DNA from: an uncultured Porphyromonadaceae bacterium
GTDB lineage: Bacteria; Bacteroidota; Bacteroidia; Bacteroidales; Muribaculaceae
Direction of reading: 5' to 3'
NCBI GenBank assembly: GCA_905193995.1
Contig: CAJJQT010000009.1
Span: 1 to 18,876, forward strand
DNA length: 18,876 nt
A program made the position numbers and the translations under genes. This document shows, piece after piece, positions 8,727-16,098 of this stretch. The first letter of the stretch is position 1. Each line of letters starts with the position of its first letter. The notes beneath the pieces were generated by a model that saw only the letters and a list, made by a program, of their open reading frames with translations, was not told where the DNA came from and searched no databases.

Positions 8727-9627
8727 GATATTTTTTGCTTTGGGTGTTCAGATAGTCGGTCCAGTTGGTGAAAGTCGGTATGTCGGTGCGGTCCCAGGCA
8801 TAGCCCCAGTCGTAGCGGAAAGTCTCGCCGGGGCGGAGCGTGGCCGAAAGTACGCGGTGACCGTCGATCTCCCCGACAGCCTCGCAGGGAGTGTGGCAAA
8901 CCACGCCGAGGAAAATCTTGCCGTTGTCCGGGCCCTGGGTGGGATCAACGGCCGCCAGAACGCCACGGGCGGGGTCGGCGTAGGCGGGTTCGGGCTGCCG
9001 CAGAGGGAAGCCGACGACGATGCTTACGGGGTCGGTGAGTCCCGAAAACGATACTTCGCAGCTGTTGAGGTGCGAGCCGCGGTCAAGGGTGATGACGCGG
9101 CGCTCGACCACGCAGGTGTCAGCGCCGACGGTGCGCGGTGCGAAGGTAAGCTCGGCGCGGAAGCGGTCGGGGCCGTTTTCGAGGATGCTTACGCTCCGGT
9201 AGCACCAGGGATAGCAGATGGAGTCGGCCAGGGCGATTGCGGCCACGCCGCAGCCCAGAGTAGGCCCTACGGCGAAGCAATCCATGCCCAGGCCGTGGTC
9301 GACGTGGTAAGTGAAAGAGTTCTCGAAAGCCTTGGCCTGCTCGGGATCGATACGTCGCAGCGAGTCGACCGTGGCCCAGTTGGCCGGTGAAGTCTGCGCG
9401 GCGTAGAGGCGTTCGAGCACGGGCCCGCGGCCGGGATATTTCAGGAAAAGGTCGTAGCCGAACGAGCGCTCGGCGGCACGCTCAGTGGCGGGGCCGTAGA
9501 CGCGGAATGCCACCAGATCGTTCTCCCACGCCAGGTCGTCGCGGCGCTCGGGGTGCACGCGGCCGCAGGTCTGCGCGGCGGTCTGAAGCGCGGCGGCAAG
9601 AAGCAGTAAGGCTGTCAGAAGTCTCAT
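8719..9627 (-). CDS. DUF4861 family secreted protein, function unknown
   Basis: The 302-residue product has a signal peptide (MRLLTALLLLAAALQTAAQ) and otherwise one domain. The opening HPERRDDLAWENDLVAFRVY followed by GPA is the hallmark of DUF4861. Other conserved stretches are DCFAVGPTLGCGVAAIA, WCYRSVSILENGP, and a terminal RYDWGYAWDRTDIPTFTNW. The predicted fold is beta-rich. No biochemical role is known to me; family members recur in PULs with uronate-processing enzymes, which fits the GH105-DUF2264 gene 13 bases upstream. Its stop overlaps the next start by 8 bases (ATGAATAG), so it is probably translationally coupled to the GH35. A carbohydrate epimerase, lyase or glycosidase are all conceivable from the fold class; I do not choose one. 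Confidence 0.9.
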   Translation of the reverse strand: MRLLTALLLLAAALQTAAQTCGRVHPERRDDLAWENDLVAFRVYGPATERAAERSFGYDLFLKYPGRGPVLERLYAAQTSPANWATVDSLRRIDPEQAKAFENSFTYHVDHGLGMDCFAVGPTLGCGVAAIALADSICYPWCYRSVSILENGPDRFRAELTFAPRTVGADTCVVERRVITLDRGSHLNSCEVSFSGLTDPVSIVVGFPLRQPEPAYADPARGVLAAVDPTQGPDNGKIFLGVVCHTPCEAVGEIDGHRVLSATLRPGETFRYDWGYAWDRTDIPTFTNWTDYLNTQSKKYHE

Positions 9628-9640
9628 CGTCGGAGTGGTA

Positions 9641-9845
9641 TTAGAACAGATCGCCGATGCGGTCGCCGTCGGCCCAGTGGTGGTCCTTGGGGAAGGGCAT
9701 GCCGCCCCAGGCTTTCTGATTTGTGGTGGGCAGGGGGGCGTCGGTCCAGAAGGGATGCGAGGCCGGGAGTCCCAGGGGGAGGAAGGCGAGCGAGGTCATG
9801 TATAGGCTGCCGTTGTTGGTGTACCAGTCGGCGACGTTGGGCTGG
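9641..9845 (-). pseudogene. Displaced 3' end of the GH105-DUF2264 gene (frameshift)
   Basis: Reading the minus strand one frame over gives PNVADWYTNNGSLYMTSLAF, then LPLGLPASHPFW and a tail ending RIGDLF and TAA at 9641. This is the expected DUF2264 C-terminus. Adding one G to the GG at 9844-9845 (plus strand) turns the junction into Gly-Ala-Gln-Pro-Asn-Val and yields one 770-residue frame from 11952 to 9641. This piece has no start of its own. It is either a sequencing or assembly error in a short G run or a real recent mutation. Confidence 0.85.
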
Positions 9846-11952
9846 CGCCGGCGAAGCCGATGGTAAGGAAGCCCCGTTCGTTGAAATTCTCGCGTCCGTC
9901 GAACATCGAGTGCATCACGGAGGTGAGAGCGTTGCGGACTTGGCCGTAGGACAGGCCGGCGGGGAGCTTTTCGTACCAGGCCATCAGCGCGAGGGGCTGC
10001 AGGGCAGCCATGCGGTAGGGGATGGAGCGTCCAACGACCGGGAAAGTGCCCTCGGGCGATACGAGACGTTCGAGGACGATACTGAACTTCTGAGCGCGCT
10101 TCAACGCGCGGTCGTAGTATTTCGGATAGTGTATGCGTGTGTAGCGGCCCGAATCCTTCATGGCGCTGAGCGTCTCGAGATACATGGGGTGGAAGACGTA
10201 GCTGCTGTAGTAGTCAAAGGCGAACGAGGGGCCATCGGCATACCAGCCGTCGCCGGTGTACCATTCCTCGACCTTGCGGATGGCCGAGTTGACGCGGTAT
10301 TCGTCGCACGGAGCGCCGGCCTTGGCCAGGAAGCTCTCGATGGTGGACGAGAAGAGGACCCAGTTGGTGTAGGGCGGGTCGACGCGGCGCAGCTGGGAGA
10401 ACTCCTCGATGTAGCGCTGCTTGGTGGTGTCGTCGAGAGGCATCCACAGCGCGTCGTATGCGCGCAGGAAGCTCTCGGCGATGTATGCTGCGTCGACGAG
10501 AGCCTGGCCGTGGCCGCGCCAGCGCAGATAGTCGGGGCTGTCGGGATCCACAGCGTGGGCGTAGCTTTTGAGCGCCATGTCGCGGAGTCCGGCTCGGCGC
10601 GCGCCCTCGGGGGTGCCGTCGTCGGGCAGCGCGAGCCATGGTGCGATGCCTGCCATCAGGCGGCCGAACGTCTCCATGTAGGTGACGCCGCGGTCGCGGC
10701 CGTCCCAGCTGGGGCTGACTTCGACGAGCATATTCTGCTGCAGGCGGCCCTCCGACATATTGGAAAGCACCGGGTAGGCGATGCGGTAGGCAAGGTCGGA
10801 CCAGTAGGCGCGGTCGGGCGAACTGTCCTTTTCGAGCAGGCGCACATACTCGCACGCGGCCAGGAGGAAGGCTCCGGTACCGAAGTCGGCGGTCGAGTTT
10901 TTGTCGACTACTTGTCCGGGTATGGCTTTCTCGCCGATGGGCTGCACGTAGCCCACGTCGCCGTTCTTCTGCAGGGCGACTTTGCTGAGGTATTCCCAGC
11001 CTTTCTTAGCGGCCCGGAGGTATTCGGGGCCGGAAAGGTAGCCGTTGTTGATGCCCCAGAGGAGGCCGTAGGTGAAGAAGGCGGTCCCGCTGGTCTCGTA
11101 GCCGGGGGCGTGGGCTTCGTCGAGCATCGACCGGCTCCAGTAGCCTTCGGGCTGCTGGGCCCTGACGACGGCAGCGGCCATGTCGCGGAAACGCTTTTCG
11201 AAGAAATCGCGGTGACTATAGTCGGCCGGGAGATCCCTGAGCACCTTTGCGAGGCCCGCGAGCACCCATCCGTCGCCCCGGGCCCAGAAGTCCTTCTTGC
11301 CGTTGGCGCTGGTGTGTTTGGGATAGGTGTACTTGGCATCACGGTAGTAGAGATTCTCCTCGGGGTCGAACATGATGCTGTCGGAGTGCTGTATGTAGGA
11401 GTAGAGTTTGTCGAGATAGCGGGCGTCGCCGGTGATTCGGTAGAGCTTCGTCATCACGGGCATGACCATGTAGAGACCGTCGGCCCACCACCAGTAGTCG
11501 TTCTGCGGAGTCGACATCTCGTATTCCATTACCTCGCGGGCGCGGCGGATGCGGCGGTCGTCGGGGAGGATGTTGTAGAGGTCGGCGTAGGTCTGGAAGC
11601 AGATCTGCCAGTCGCCGAAGAGCACATGGTCGGGCGTCTCGCCGTAGTCGTACTTCCAGGCGCTGCGGTCGTCGGACGTGGCGCCTTTCCAGCCGTTGTG
11701 CTCGGCCCAGGCGGTAGAGTAGTCGAGATAATCCTGATTCCCGGTGAGGAAGTAGGCTTCCATGTTGCCGGTATGATAGGCTGCGACGTGCCAGAAGGGA
11801 GTGGCCTCGGGCGAGTGCTGCGACTGCCAGCGGCCGTTGACTTTTTCAATTATTTCCCTAACTCGTGCGGACTCGGAGCTGCCGGCGGCGGCGACGGGCT
11901 GCGCGAGAGCCAGGACGAGGATTGCTGCAAGGATAGAATATATACTTTTCAT
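9796..11952 (-). CDS. GH105-DUF2264 fusion, uronide-processing glycosidase; reading frame broken near the 3' end
   Basis: The start is the ATG before MKSIYSILAAILVLAL, a clear signal peptide ending near PVAAAG; the longer open frame upstream overlaps the preceding GH43 gene. The frame as written encodes 718 residues. Residues about 28-375 are GH105, which hydrates and releases 4,5-unsaturated uronic acids: WWWADGLYMVMP holds the catalytic Asp158, and FWARGDGWVLAGLAKVL matches the RGNGW-type motif. Residues from about 383 are a DUF2264 domain (SPSWDGRDRGVTYMETFGRL, RWRGHGQALVDAAY, SFAFDYYSSYVFHP); I recall that DUF2264 was later classed as GH154, a beta-glucuronidase family. The normal ending is displaced into another frame after GFLTIGFAGA, so the last 15 or so residues here are out of frame. 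Likely role: removing unsaturated and saturated glucuronate from arabinogalactan side chains. Pectic rhamnogalacturonan is the alternative substrate. Confidence 0.88.
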   Translation of the reverse strand: MKSIYSILAAILVLALAQPVAAAGSSESARVREIIEKVNGRWQSQHSPEATPFWHVAAYHTGNMEAYFLTGNQDYLDYSTAWAEHNGWKGATSDDRSAWKYDYGETPDHVLFGDWQICFQTYADLYNILPDDRRIRRAREVMEYEMSTPQNDYWWWADGLYMVMPVMTKLYRITGDARYLDKLYSYIQHSDSIMFDPEENLYYRDAKYTYPKHTSANGKKDFWARGDGWVLAGLAKVLRDLPADYSHRDFFEKRFRDMAAAVVRAQQPEGYWSRSMLDEAHAPGYETSGTAFFTYGLLWGINNGYLSGPEYLRAAKKGWEYLSKVALQKNGDVGYVQPIGEKAIPGQVVDKNSTADFGTGAFLLAACEYVRLLEKDSSPDRAYWSDLAYRIAYPVLSNMSEGRLQQNMLVEVSPSWDGRDRGVTYMETFGRLMAGIAPWLALPDDGTPEGARRAGLRDMALKSYAHAVDPDSPDYLRWRGHGQALVDAAYIAESFLRAYDALWMPLDDTTKQRYIEEFSQLRRVDPPYTNWVLFSSTIESFLAKAGAPCDEYRVNSAIRKVEEWYTGDGWYADGPSFAFDYYSSYVFHPMYLETLSAMKDSGRYTRIHYPKYYDRALKRAQKFSIVLERLVSPEGTFPVVGRSIPYRMAALQPLALMAWYEKLPAGLSYGQVRNALTSVMHSMFDGRENFNERGFLTIGFAGASPTSPTGTPTTAAYT

Positions 11953-11974
11953 GGTCTGATACTGATTTTTTCGG

Positions 11975-13111
11975 TTAATTCCGGTCTTCCGGCCAGGGGA
12001 TGAACGGGGTGTCGTTTTCGTCGAATCTAACGGGGAGCCACAGATGCCTGGAATCGGACAGCATCTTAGGGTTCCATCGGTCGGCCATGAACACGTACTG
12101 GTCGCCGAGGGTGAACACATACGTGCCCTGACCTCCGAAAGTGGTGCCGGCCATCGGTCCGCGGCACGGATTGGGGAGCTGGGTCCACCGGCCCATGACG
12201 GAGTCGGCGCACATCAGCCGAGCTTCGTTGGGGTCCCATCCGGTGCAGCCCGAAGTGATCATCCAGTACTTGCCGCCGTGGCGGAAGATGGCCGGGGCCT
12301 CGTTGTGGCCGCCGGGAAAGATGCGTATGTAGCGGCCGGTGTGGCGCTCGAAGGTGCTGTCGAGCTCGGCGATGTGCAGGGTGAGGTTTTCTTCCGAGGA
12401 GTATATGTGGTAGGCTTGTCCGGTGGCCGGGTCGACGAATACGGTCATGTCGCGAGCCATCTGACCGCCTGCGAGGTCGCGAGCGGCGAACATGCCGTCG
12501 GCCACTGCCGCGTACCAGTCGGGAGTCCACCATTCGAGGGTGTCGGAATAGGCTTTGAGAAGGTTTTCAGACGGCATGTTGAGGGGGGCGATTCCGGCGT
12601 TGACGCGCGATGAGGCGCGGTATTCGAACGGTCCTTCGGGGGTGTCGGAAACGGCCACGCCTGCCATAGCCGCCCCGTAGCCGCGACCTTTGAGCTCGTG
12701 ATGGAACCACATGACGTAGCGCCCCGTGGCAGGGCAATAGACGACTTTGGGACGCTCCATGATGCAACCTCGCCGGATCAGCGACGTGGTGTCGGCCGAG
12801 GCCTCGAGGGCGAGGCCGCGGAATGTCCAGTCGCGCAGATCGGGCGAGGAATAGCAGGCGACGCCCTGCTGGTACGAACCGGGTGTGCCGTCGCCTCGGT
12901 ACTCGCCGTACCAGTAGAATGTGTCGCCGACAAGGAGTATGTTGCCACCGTGGGCGTTGATGTGGCGCCCGTCGGTGTCGGGCAGAGTCTCGCCCGTGAA
13001 TGTGGGGATGCTGACTTCAGCGTCGGCGCCGGCTCCGCACAGCGCCGCTGCGGCCGCCAGGACAAGGAGCCGAGAATATCTTATGAACCGACCGAAAGCT
13101 TTCACTGGCAT
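11975..13111 (-). CDS. Secreted GH43, exo-beta-1,3-galactanase-like, paralogue of the upstream GH43
   Basis: The start is placed at 13111 because the predicted promoter overlaps or abuts earlier ATGs and because this start gives a normal signal peptide (basic start, LLVLAAAAALCGAGADA, cleavage about ADA|EV). The protein is 378 residues. Like its upstream paralogue it lacks the classic GH43 base Asp (HINAHGGNILL) and keeps E119 (MERPKVV), D221 (ARDMTVF), E271 (NEAPAIF) and Q328 (GGQGTYV). The E271-Q328 spacing is identical to the paralogue. Between E119 and D221 there is an extra stretch of about 46 residues (roughly 167-214) rich in Trp, Tyr and Ala, which could reshape the substrate pocket. 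It is probably periplasmic, unlike the lipidated paralogue. It is first in the left-hand unit, 22 bases before the GH105-DUF2264 gene. Arabinofuranosidase activity is the main alternative. Confidence 0.88.
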   Translation of the reverse strand: MPVKAFGRFIRYSRLLVLAAAAALCGAGADAEVSIPTFTGETLPDTDGRHINAHGGNILLVGDTFYWYGEYRGDGTPGSYQQGVACYSSPDLRDWTFRGLALEASADTTSLIRRGCIMERPKVVYCPATGRYVMWFHHELKGRGYGAAMAGVAVSDTPEGPFEYRASSRVNAGIAPLNMPSENLLKAYSDTLEWWTPDWYAAVADGMFAARDLAGGQMARDMTVFVDPATGQAYHIYSSEENLTLHIAELDSTFERHTGRYIRIFPGGHNEAPAIFRHGGKYWMITSGCTGWDPNEARLMCADSVMGRWTQLPNPCRGPMAGTTFGGQGTYVFTLGDQYVFMADRWNPKMLSDSRHLWLPVRFDENDTPFIPWPEDRN

Positions 13112-13135
13112 AAGACGTGCATCTCTAATCATTTG

Positions 13136-13165
13136 CAAAATTAATAAAATTTTTAAATAAAACAA
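13136..13165 (-). promoter_or_regulatory. Bacteroidetes-type promoter (-33 TTG, -7 TAATTTTG)
   Basis: On the minus strand TTG (13165-13163), a 19-base spacer and TAATTTTG (13143-13136) match the Bacteroidetes sigma-ABfr consensus TTTG / TAnnTTTG with normal spacing. Transcription would start about 13130, leaving a leader of roughly 20 bases before the ATG at 13111. This placement decides against the ATG at 13132 and the farther upstream start as the true start of the next gene. Confidence 0.65.
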
Positions 13166-13167
13166 TA

Positions 13168-13198
13168 GTCCGGACTTCCGGTCACCGGAAGCCCGGAC
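13168..13198 (-). terminator. Strong rho-independent terminator-like hairpin
   Basis: The minus strand reads GTCCGGGCTTCCGGTGACC followed by GGAAGTCCGGAC: 13 base pairs with one mismatch and a 3-5 base loop. It is followed at once by TATTGTTTTATTT. Stem strength and the U-rich tail fit an intrinsic terminator for the susD-GH16-GH43 unit. It lies immediately upstream of the predicted promoter of the next unit. Confidence 0.75.
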
Positions 13199-13229
13199 AG
13201 AAATAACCCTGTACAATCTTTTTTACCTC

Positions 13230-13261
13230 AAAAATTACCTAATGACTAAAAATTACCTAAT
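13230..13261. repeat. Pair of 14-base direct repeats, 18-base period
   Basis: The plus strand carries AAAAATTACCTAAT at 13230-13243 and again at 13248-13261 (minus strand ATTAGGTAATTTTT). A partial third AGGTAA copy follows just downstream on the minus strand, inside TTTTTGAGGTAAAAAAG. The repeats lie about 100-130 bases upstream of the predicted transcription start of the second unit. They could be an operator for a dimeric activator; function is inferred from position and spacing only. Confidence 0.4.
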
Positions 13262-13283
13262 AACCATTATAAATAAAAAATAA

Positions 13284-13303
13284 CCTTAATGTCCTTTTTA
13301 AGG
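13284..13303 (-). terminator. AT-rich hairpin with U-tract after the GH43 lipoprotein gene
   Basis: On the minus strand CCTTAA, an 8-base loop and TTAAGG are followed by TTATTTTTTATTTATAA. The stem is weak (6 pairs) but the U-rich tail is good, and it lies about 23 bases after the stop codon. It is a possible intrinsic terminator ahead of the stronger hairpin further down. Confidence 0.35.
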
Positions 13304-13326
13304 GATTGCAGAACCTCGTACGGGGT

Positions 13327-14361
13327 TTAGTCTTCGAGGTCGACGGTATCCTTCCACGGGATGAGGGGCATGCCCTCGGGAGTCCATTCGATGGGTAGCC
13401 ATACGTAGCGGGAATCCTGCAGATCGGTCTTGTTCCAGCGGTCGAACATGGCGAGATATTTGTCGTCGGCTCCGTGTACGGGCTGTACGTAGGTGCTCTG
13501 GGCGTAGAAAGTCTTTTCGGCGTCGACACCGCGGCAGGGATCGCCCAGGACAGTCCAGGGTCCCATGATGCTGTCGGCGACAGCTACCTGGGCAGTGTTT
13601 GGATCCCAGCCCGAGCATCCGGATGTGAGGACATAGTACTTGCCTGCTCGCTTGAACACGGCCGGCGCCTCGCGGCTGGCGCCGATGAAGTTGCGGGTAT
13701 AGTTTCCGGTTGGAGTCAGATAATCGTCGGAGAGCTCGTTGATGTACATTGTGGCATTGTTCTCGGAAGAGGCGAACTGATAAGCCTTTCCGTCGTCGTC
13801 GACGAACACAGTCTGGTCGCGGCTCATGGCATCGTTGGGGCGGAAGCTGCCCAGATAAGTGAACGGGCCTGTGGGGGAGTCGGCCACGGCGACGCCTGCG
13901 GCGGCCTTCGAATAGTCGGCGCTCTCGACGTGGGCCCACATCACGAATTTGCCGGTGCGGGCATTGTAGACGACCTTGGGGCGCTCAAGAACCTTGGAAG
14001 CGTGTAGGTCGTGCTCGGGATCCTTGCTGGCTTCGAGCGCGAGGCCTTCGAACTTCCAGTTGCGGAGGTCCTTAGACGAATAGCAGCTGACGCCGGTGAC
14101 ATCGGTGCGGTAGCATTCCCAGGTTGCCCATTCGGGAAGGACGGTTTCGCCGACCTTGTATTCGCCGTAAAGGTAGTAGACGCCGTCGTGGTAGAGCATG
14201 CCGGCGCCGTGGGCATTTATGGGGTTGCCGTCGGTGTCGAGCCACTTCTCACCCTGGACGAAGGGTTCGGGGACCTCGGCTTCGGTGGCCGCCTGAGCCG
14301 AGGTGCAGGCTGTCAGTACGGGCAACAGACCTAATAAAAGTGCAAAACCTAACCTGAACAT
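13327..14361 (-). CDS. GH43 lipoprotein, exo-beta-1,3-galactanase-like (GH43_24-type)
   Basis: This 344-residue protein has a lipoprotein signal peptide with lipobox LTAC (Cys19), so it is probably membrane-anchored. One five-bladed GH43 propeller fills the rest. The usual N-terminal catalytic-base Asp is absent: the first blade reads NPINAHGAGMLYHDG. Instead it has E126 (LERPKVV), D182 (SRDQTVF), E231 (SREAPAVF) and Q288 (YAQSTYV). From memory these line up, with nearly the same spacing, with Glu102, Asp158, Glu208 and Gln263 of the fungal exo-beta-1,3-galactanase Pc1,3Gal43A. The likely job is release of galactose or side-chain-bearing oligosaccharides from beta-1,3-galactan ends. The related GH43_34 arabinofuranosidases share much of this fold, so substrate is not certain. 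It is the last gene of the right-hand unit; GH16 ends 2 bases before it and terminator-like hairpins follow. Confidence 0.9.
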   Translation of the reverse strand: MFRLGFALLLGLLPVLTACTSAQAATEAEVPEPFVQGEKWLDTDGNPINAHGAGMLYHDGVYYLYGEYKVGETVLPEWATWECYRTDVTGVSCYSSKDLRNWKFEGLALEASKDPEHDLHASKVLERPKVVYNARTGKFVMWAHVESADYSKAAAGVAVADSPTGPFTYLGSFRPNDAMSRDQTVFVDDDGKAYQFASSENNATMYINELSDDYLTPTGNYTRNFIGASREAPAVFKRAGKYYVLTSGCSGWDPNTAQVAVADSIMGPWTVLGDPCRGVDAEKTFYAQSTYVQPVHGADDKYLAMFDRWNKTDLQDSRYVWLPIEWTPEGMPLIPWKDTVDLED

Positions 14362-14363
14362 GA

Positions 14364-16028
14364 TTATCTGATGATTTTTTCGGCATGGCGGCCGCGGAGG
14401 ACGATATAGACGCCCCGTGCGGGAAGTCGGTCGGGAGTGTCGGCCACGCGGATGCCCTGCAGGTTATATACTCCTGTGATTTGTTCGTCGGAGCCGTCGG
14501 CGGCGATGTCACCGATGCCGTTGGGTTTGATCAGCTCGAAATAGTTGCTGCGTGCGCCGGCCCCGGGCTTGTCGGAGTAGACATGGCTCCAGGCGGCGTT
14601 GTTGTCGGTGCCGAAGTACTTGTTGGAACCGAGGTTCTTGATGATGAGATAGCCGTCGGCGGTCTCGACCTTGAAGAGGTAGTTGTTCTGGGCGAGCTGG
14701 TCGGTGTTGTCAGTGACATAGAGATTCCAGCTGTCGCGGTAGACGTATTTGCCGTCGGCGGTGCGGATGTTCATGCCCTTGGACTTGTCGACGCCGGGAG
14801 CCTCGACGAATGTGAAGTCCTGATTGTAGTCCGAGGCGCCGTTGTCGGTGATGAGGATGCATTCCTTTTCCTCGAACCAACCCGAGGAGAGAGTGCAACC
14901 CGACAGCACGTGGCGGAAGCGGAACGTGCCGCCGTCGGCGCAGGGATTGGGCATGGACTTGAGATAGTCGTCCATGGCTTTCTGAAGGGCGTCGAGCGCG
15001 GGATCGATGACGGCGTCGTCGGTGGCGCCGAGGAGAGCCTGTGCGGCGGCGATTGCGGCCTCGAGAGCGCGGTCGGCCGATTCGGGGAAGCGGCTGCTCT
15101 CACGGTTGTCGTCGAGCATCTTCTGAGCCTTGGAGATTCGGTAGCGCAGGGCAGCGTCGGGTGTCTCGGGCACGTATACGCGGACATAGTCGACCAGATA
15201 CTGTGCGGGGAAGGCGGTGTTGGTGAGCGAACCGCCGTTGTCGCCGCCGAGAGCGAGGTTGAGCCAGACGCCGAACTTGTTGTTGGGGTCACGGTAAGGA
15301 TTGTAACCGTCGACGTTGTACCACGACTGAGCGGGGTTGGGGTTGACAGTGCGGTCGAGATCGGTCTCGTTGATGAGGCGGTCATCGAGATAGATGCGCA
15401 GGCTGTTGTGGTCCCATTCGGTGCGCCAGATGTGGAAATTGTCGCCGAAATCGCCTTCGAACTCGCTCATCTTGGGAGCCTTGCTCGACCAAGCGGCCGA
15501 CCAGCGGGTGTTGGTGCCCCAGGCCAGGTTGGCGTGAATGGCGTTGCCGTAGTACTCCATGATGTCAAGTTCGCCGTTGTAAGGCCATTCGTAGGAGTCG
15601 CCGCAGCCCCAGATTGCGGGCCAGTAGCCGGTGCCTACGGGAATTTTGGCGCGGACCTCGTATACGCCGTAATGGTAGCGGTAGGGGTCCTTTAGTATGA
15701 GGGAGGCGGAAGAGTACTCGCCGTAGCGGTTCTTCTTGTTCCAGGCGCTGGAGTAGCGCTCGTAGTCGGGGTTGGCCACTTTCTCCTTGCGGGCCTCGAT
15801 GACGAGGCATCCGTCGGCGATGGTTGCGTTGTCGACAGTATATACTTGATCTTCATGGTTGCGGCGCATGCCGGTCTCGAAATTCCAGCGGTCGGGATCG
15901 GGTTTTGTGCCGTTGTCAAACTCTTCGGCAAAAGCGAGCTTATAGCCGGGATAAGCGTCGGCTACGTCCTCGGCGAAGATTGGCGAGGCCAGGGCGGCGA
16001 TTAAAAGGGAGGTTACTATCTTTTTCAT
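14364..16028 (-). CDS. GH16 endo-beta-glycanase (laminarinase/beta-1,3-galactanase type), multidomain, secreted
   Basis: GH16 enzymes are retaining endo-hydrolases of beta-1,3 and related backbones. The start is taken at the ATG before MKKIVTSLL, which gives a proper signal peptide (cleavage about SPIFA|ED) and 554 residues; an in-frame upstream ATG would only add a hydrophilic tail inside the intergenic hairpin. Residues about 25-287 form the GH16 domain, with the active-site strand GELDIMEYYG (nucleophile E153, D155, acid/base E158) and substrate-cleft aromatics such as GYWPAIW. The ExDxxE bulge form is typical of laminarinase-like subfamilies. Residues about 291-358 are helical (FIVAR-like), 367-505 look like a beta-trefoil or other binding module, and 518-554 are a sorting-type tail (GVYNLQGIRVAD, ending KIIR). 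It precedes the GH43 lipoprotein gene by only 2 bases. Given the neighbours, beta-1,3-galactan is the likeliest substrate, but beta-1,3-glucan cannot be excluded. Confidence 0.93.
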   Translation of the reverse strand: MKKIVTSLLIAALASPIFAEDVADAYPGYKLAFAEEFDNGTKPDPDRWNFETGMRRNHEDQVYTVDNATIADGCLVIEARKEKVANPDYERYSSAWNKKNRYGEYSSASLILKDPYRYHYGVYEVRAKIPVGTGYWPAIWGCGDSYEWPYNGELDIMEYYGNAIHANLAWGTNTRWSAAWSSKAPKMSEFEGDFGDNFHIWRTEWDHNSLRIYLDDRLINETDLDRTVNPNPAQSWYNVDGYNPYRDPNNKFGVWLNLALGGDNGGSLTNTAFPAQYLVDYVRVYVPETPDAALRYRISKAQKMLDDNRESSRFPESADRALEAAIAAAQALLGATDDAVIDPALDALQKAMDDYLKSMPNPCADGGTFRFRHVLSGCTLSSGWFEEKECILITDNGASDYNQDFTFVEAPGVDKSKGMNIRTADGKYVYRDSWNLYVTDNTDQLAQNNYLFKVETADGYLIIKNLGSNKYFGTDNNAAWSHVYSDKPGAGARSNYFELIKPNGIGDIAADGSDEQITGVYNLQGIRVADTPDRLPARGVYIVLRGRHAEKIIR

Positions 16029-16045
16029 GACAAGGTTTTGGTGAA

Positions 16046-16091
16046 AGCCCCGGAGCGGAGTCCGGGTGAGTCGGCGCACGGCTCCGGGGCT
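16046..16091 (-). terminator. Hairpin between the jelly-roll gene and the GH16 gene
   Basis: An 11-base perfect inverted repeat, AGCCCCGGAGC / GCTCCGGGGCT, with a 24-base loop starts 7 bases after the stop codon of the jelly-roll protein gene. On the minus strand it is followed by TTCACC, so any U-run is very short. It lies about 17 bases upstream of the GH16 start. It may act as a partial terminator or an mRNA-stabilising stem separating susCD-proximal genes from the enzymes; function is inferred. Confidence 0.5.
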
Positions 16092-16098
16092 GTTGTTA

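Noticed and set aside
9641..11952. Pectin (rhamnogalacturonan) as the main substrate because of GH105
   Set aside because: No pectate lyase, GH28, PL9 or PL11 type gene is visible, while galactan and galactose genes dominate; kept only as an alternative.
6849..12003. Very long plus-strand open frames opposite GH35 (6849-8708) and GH105-DUF2264 (9721-12003)
   Set aside because: They are antisense shadows of strong genes in GC-rich DNA: rich in Val, Gly, Ala and Asp, without domains or signal peptides, and the minus-strand frames match known families.
13112..13216. Earlier start codons for the second GH43
   Set aside because: They would lie upstream of, or at, the predicted transcription start and add residues read from the terminator and promoter.
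14385..15695. Plus-strand open frame of 436 codons opposite GH16
   Set aside because: It mirrors the GH16 coding frame and shows no family motif.
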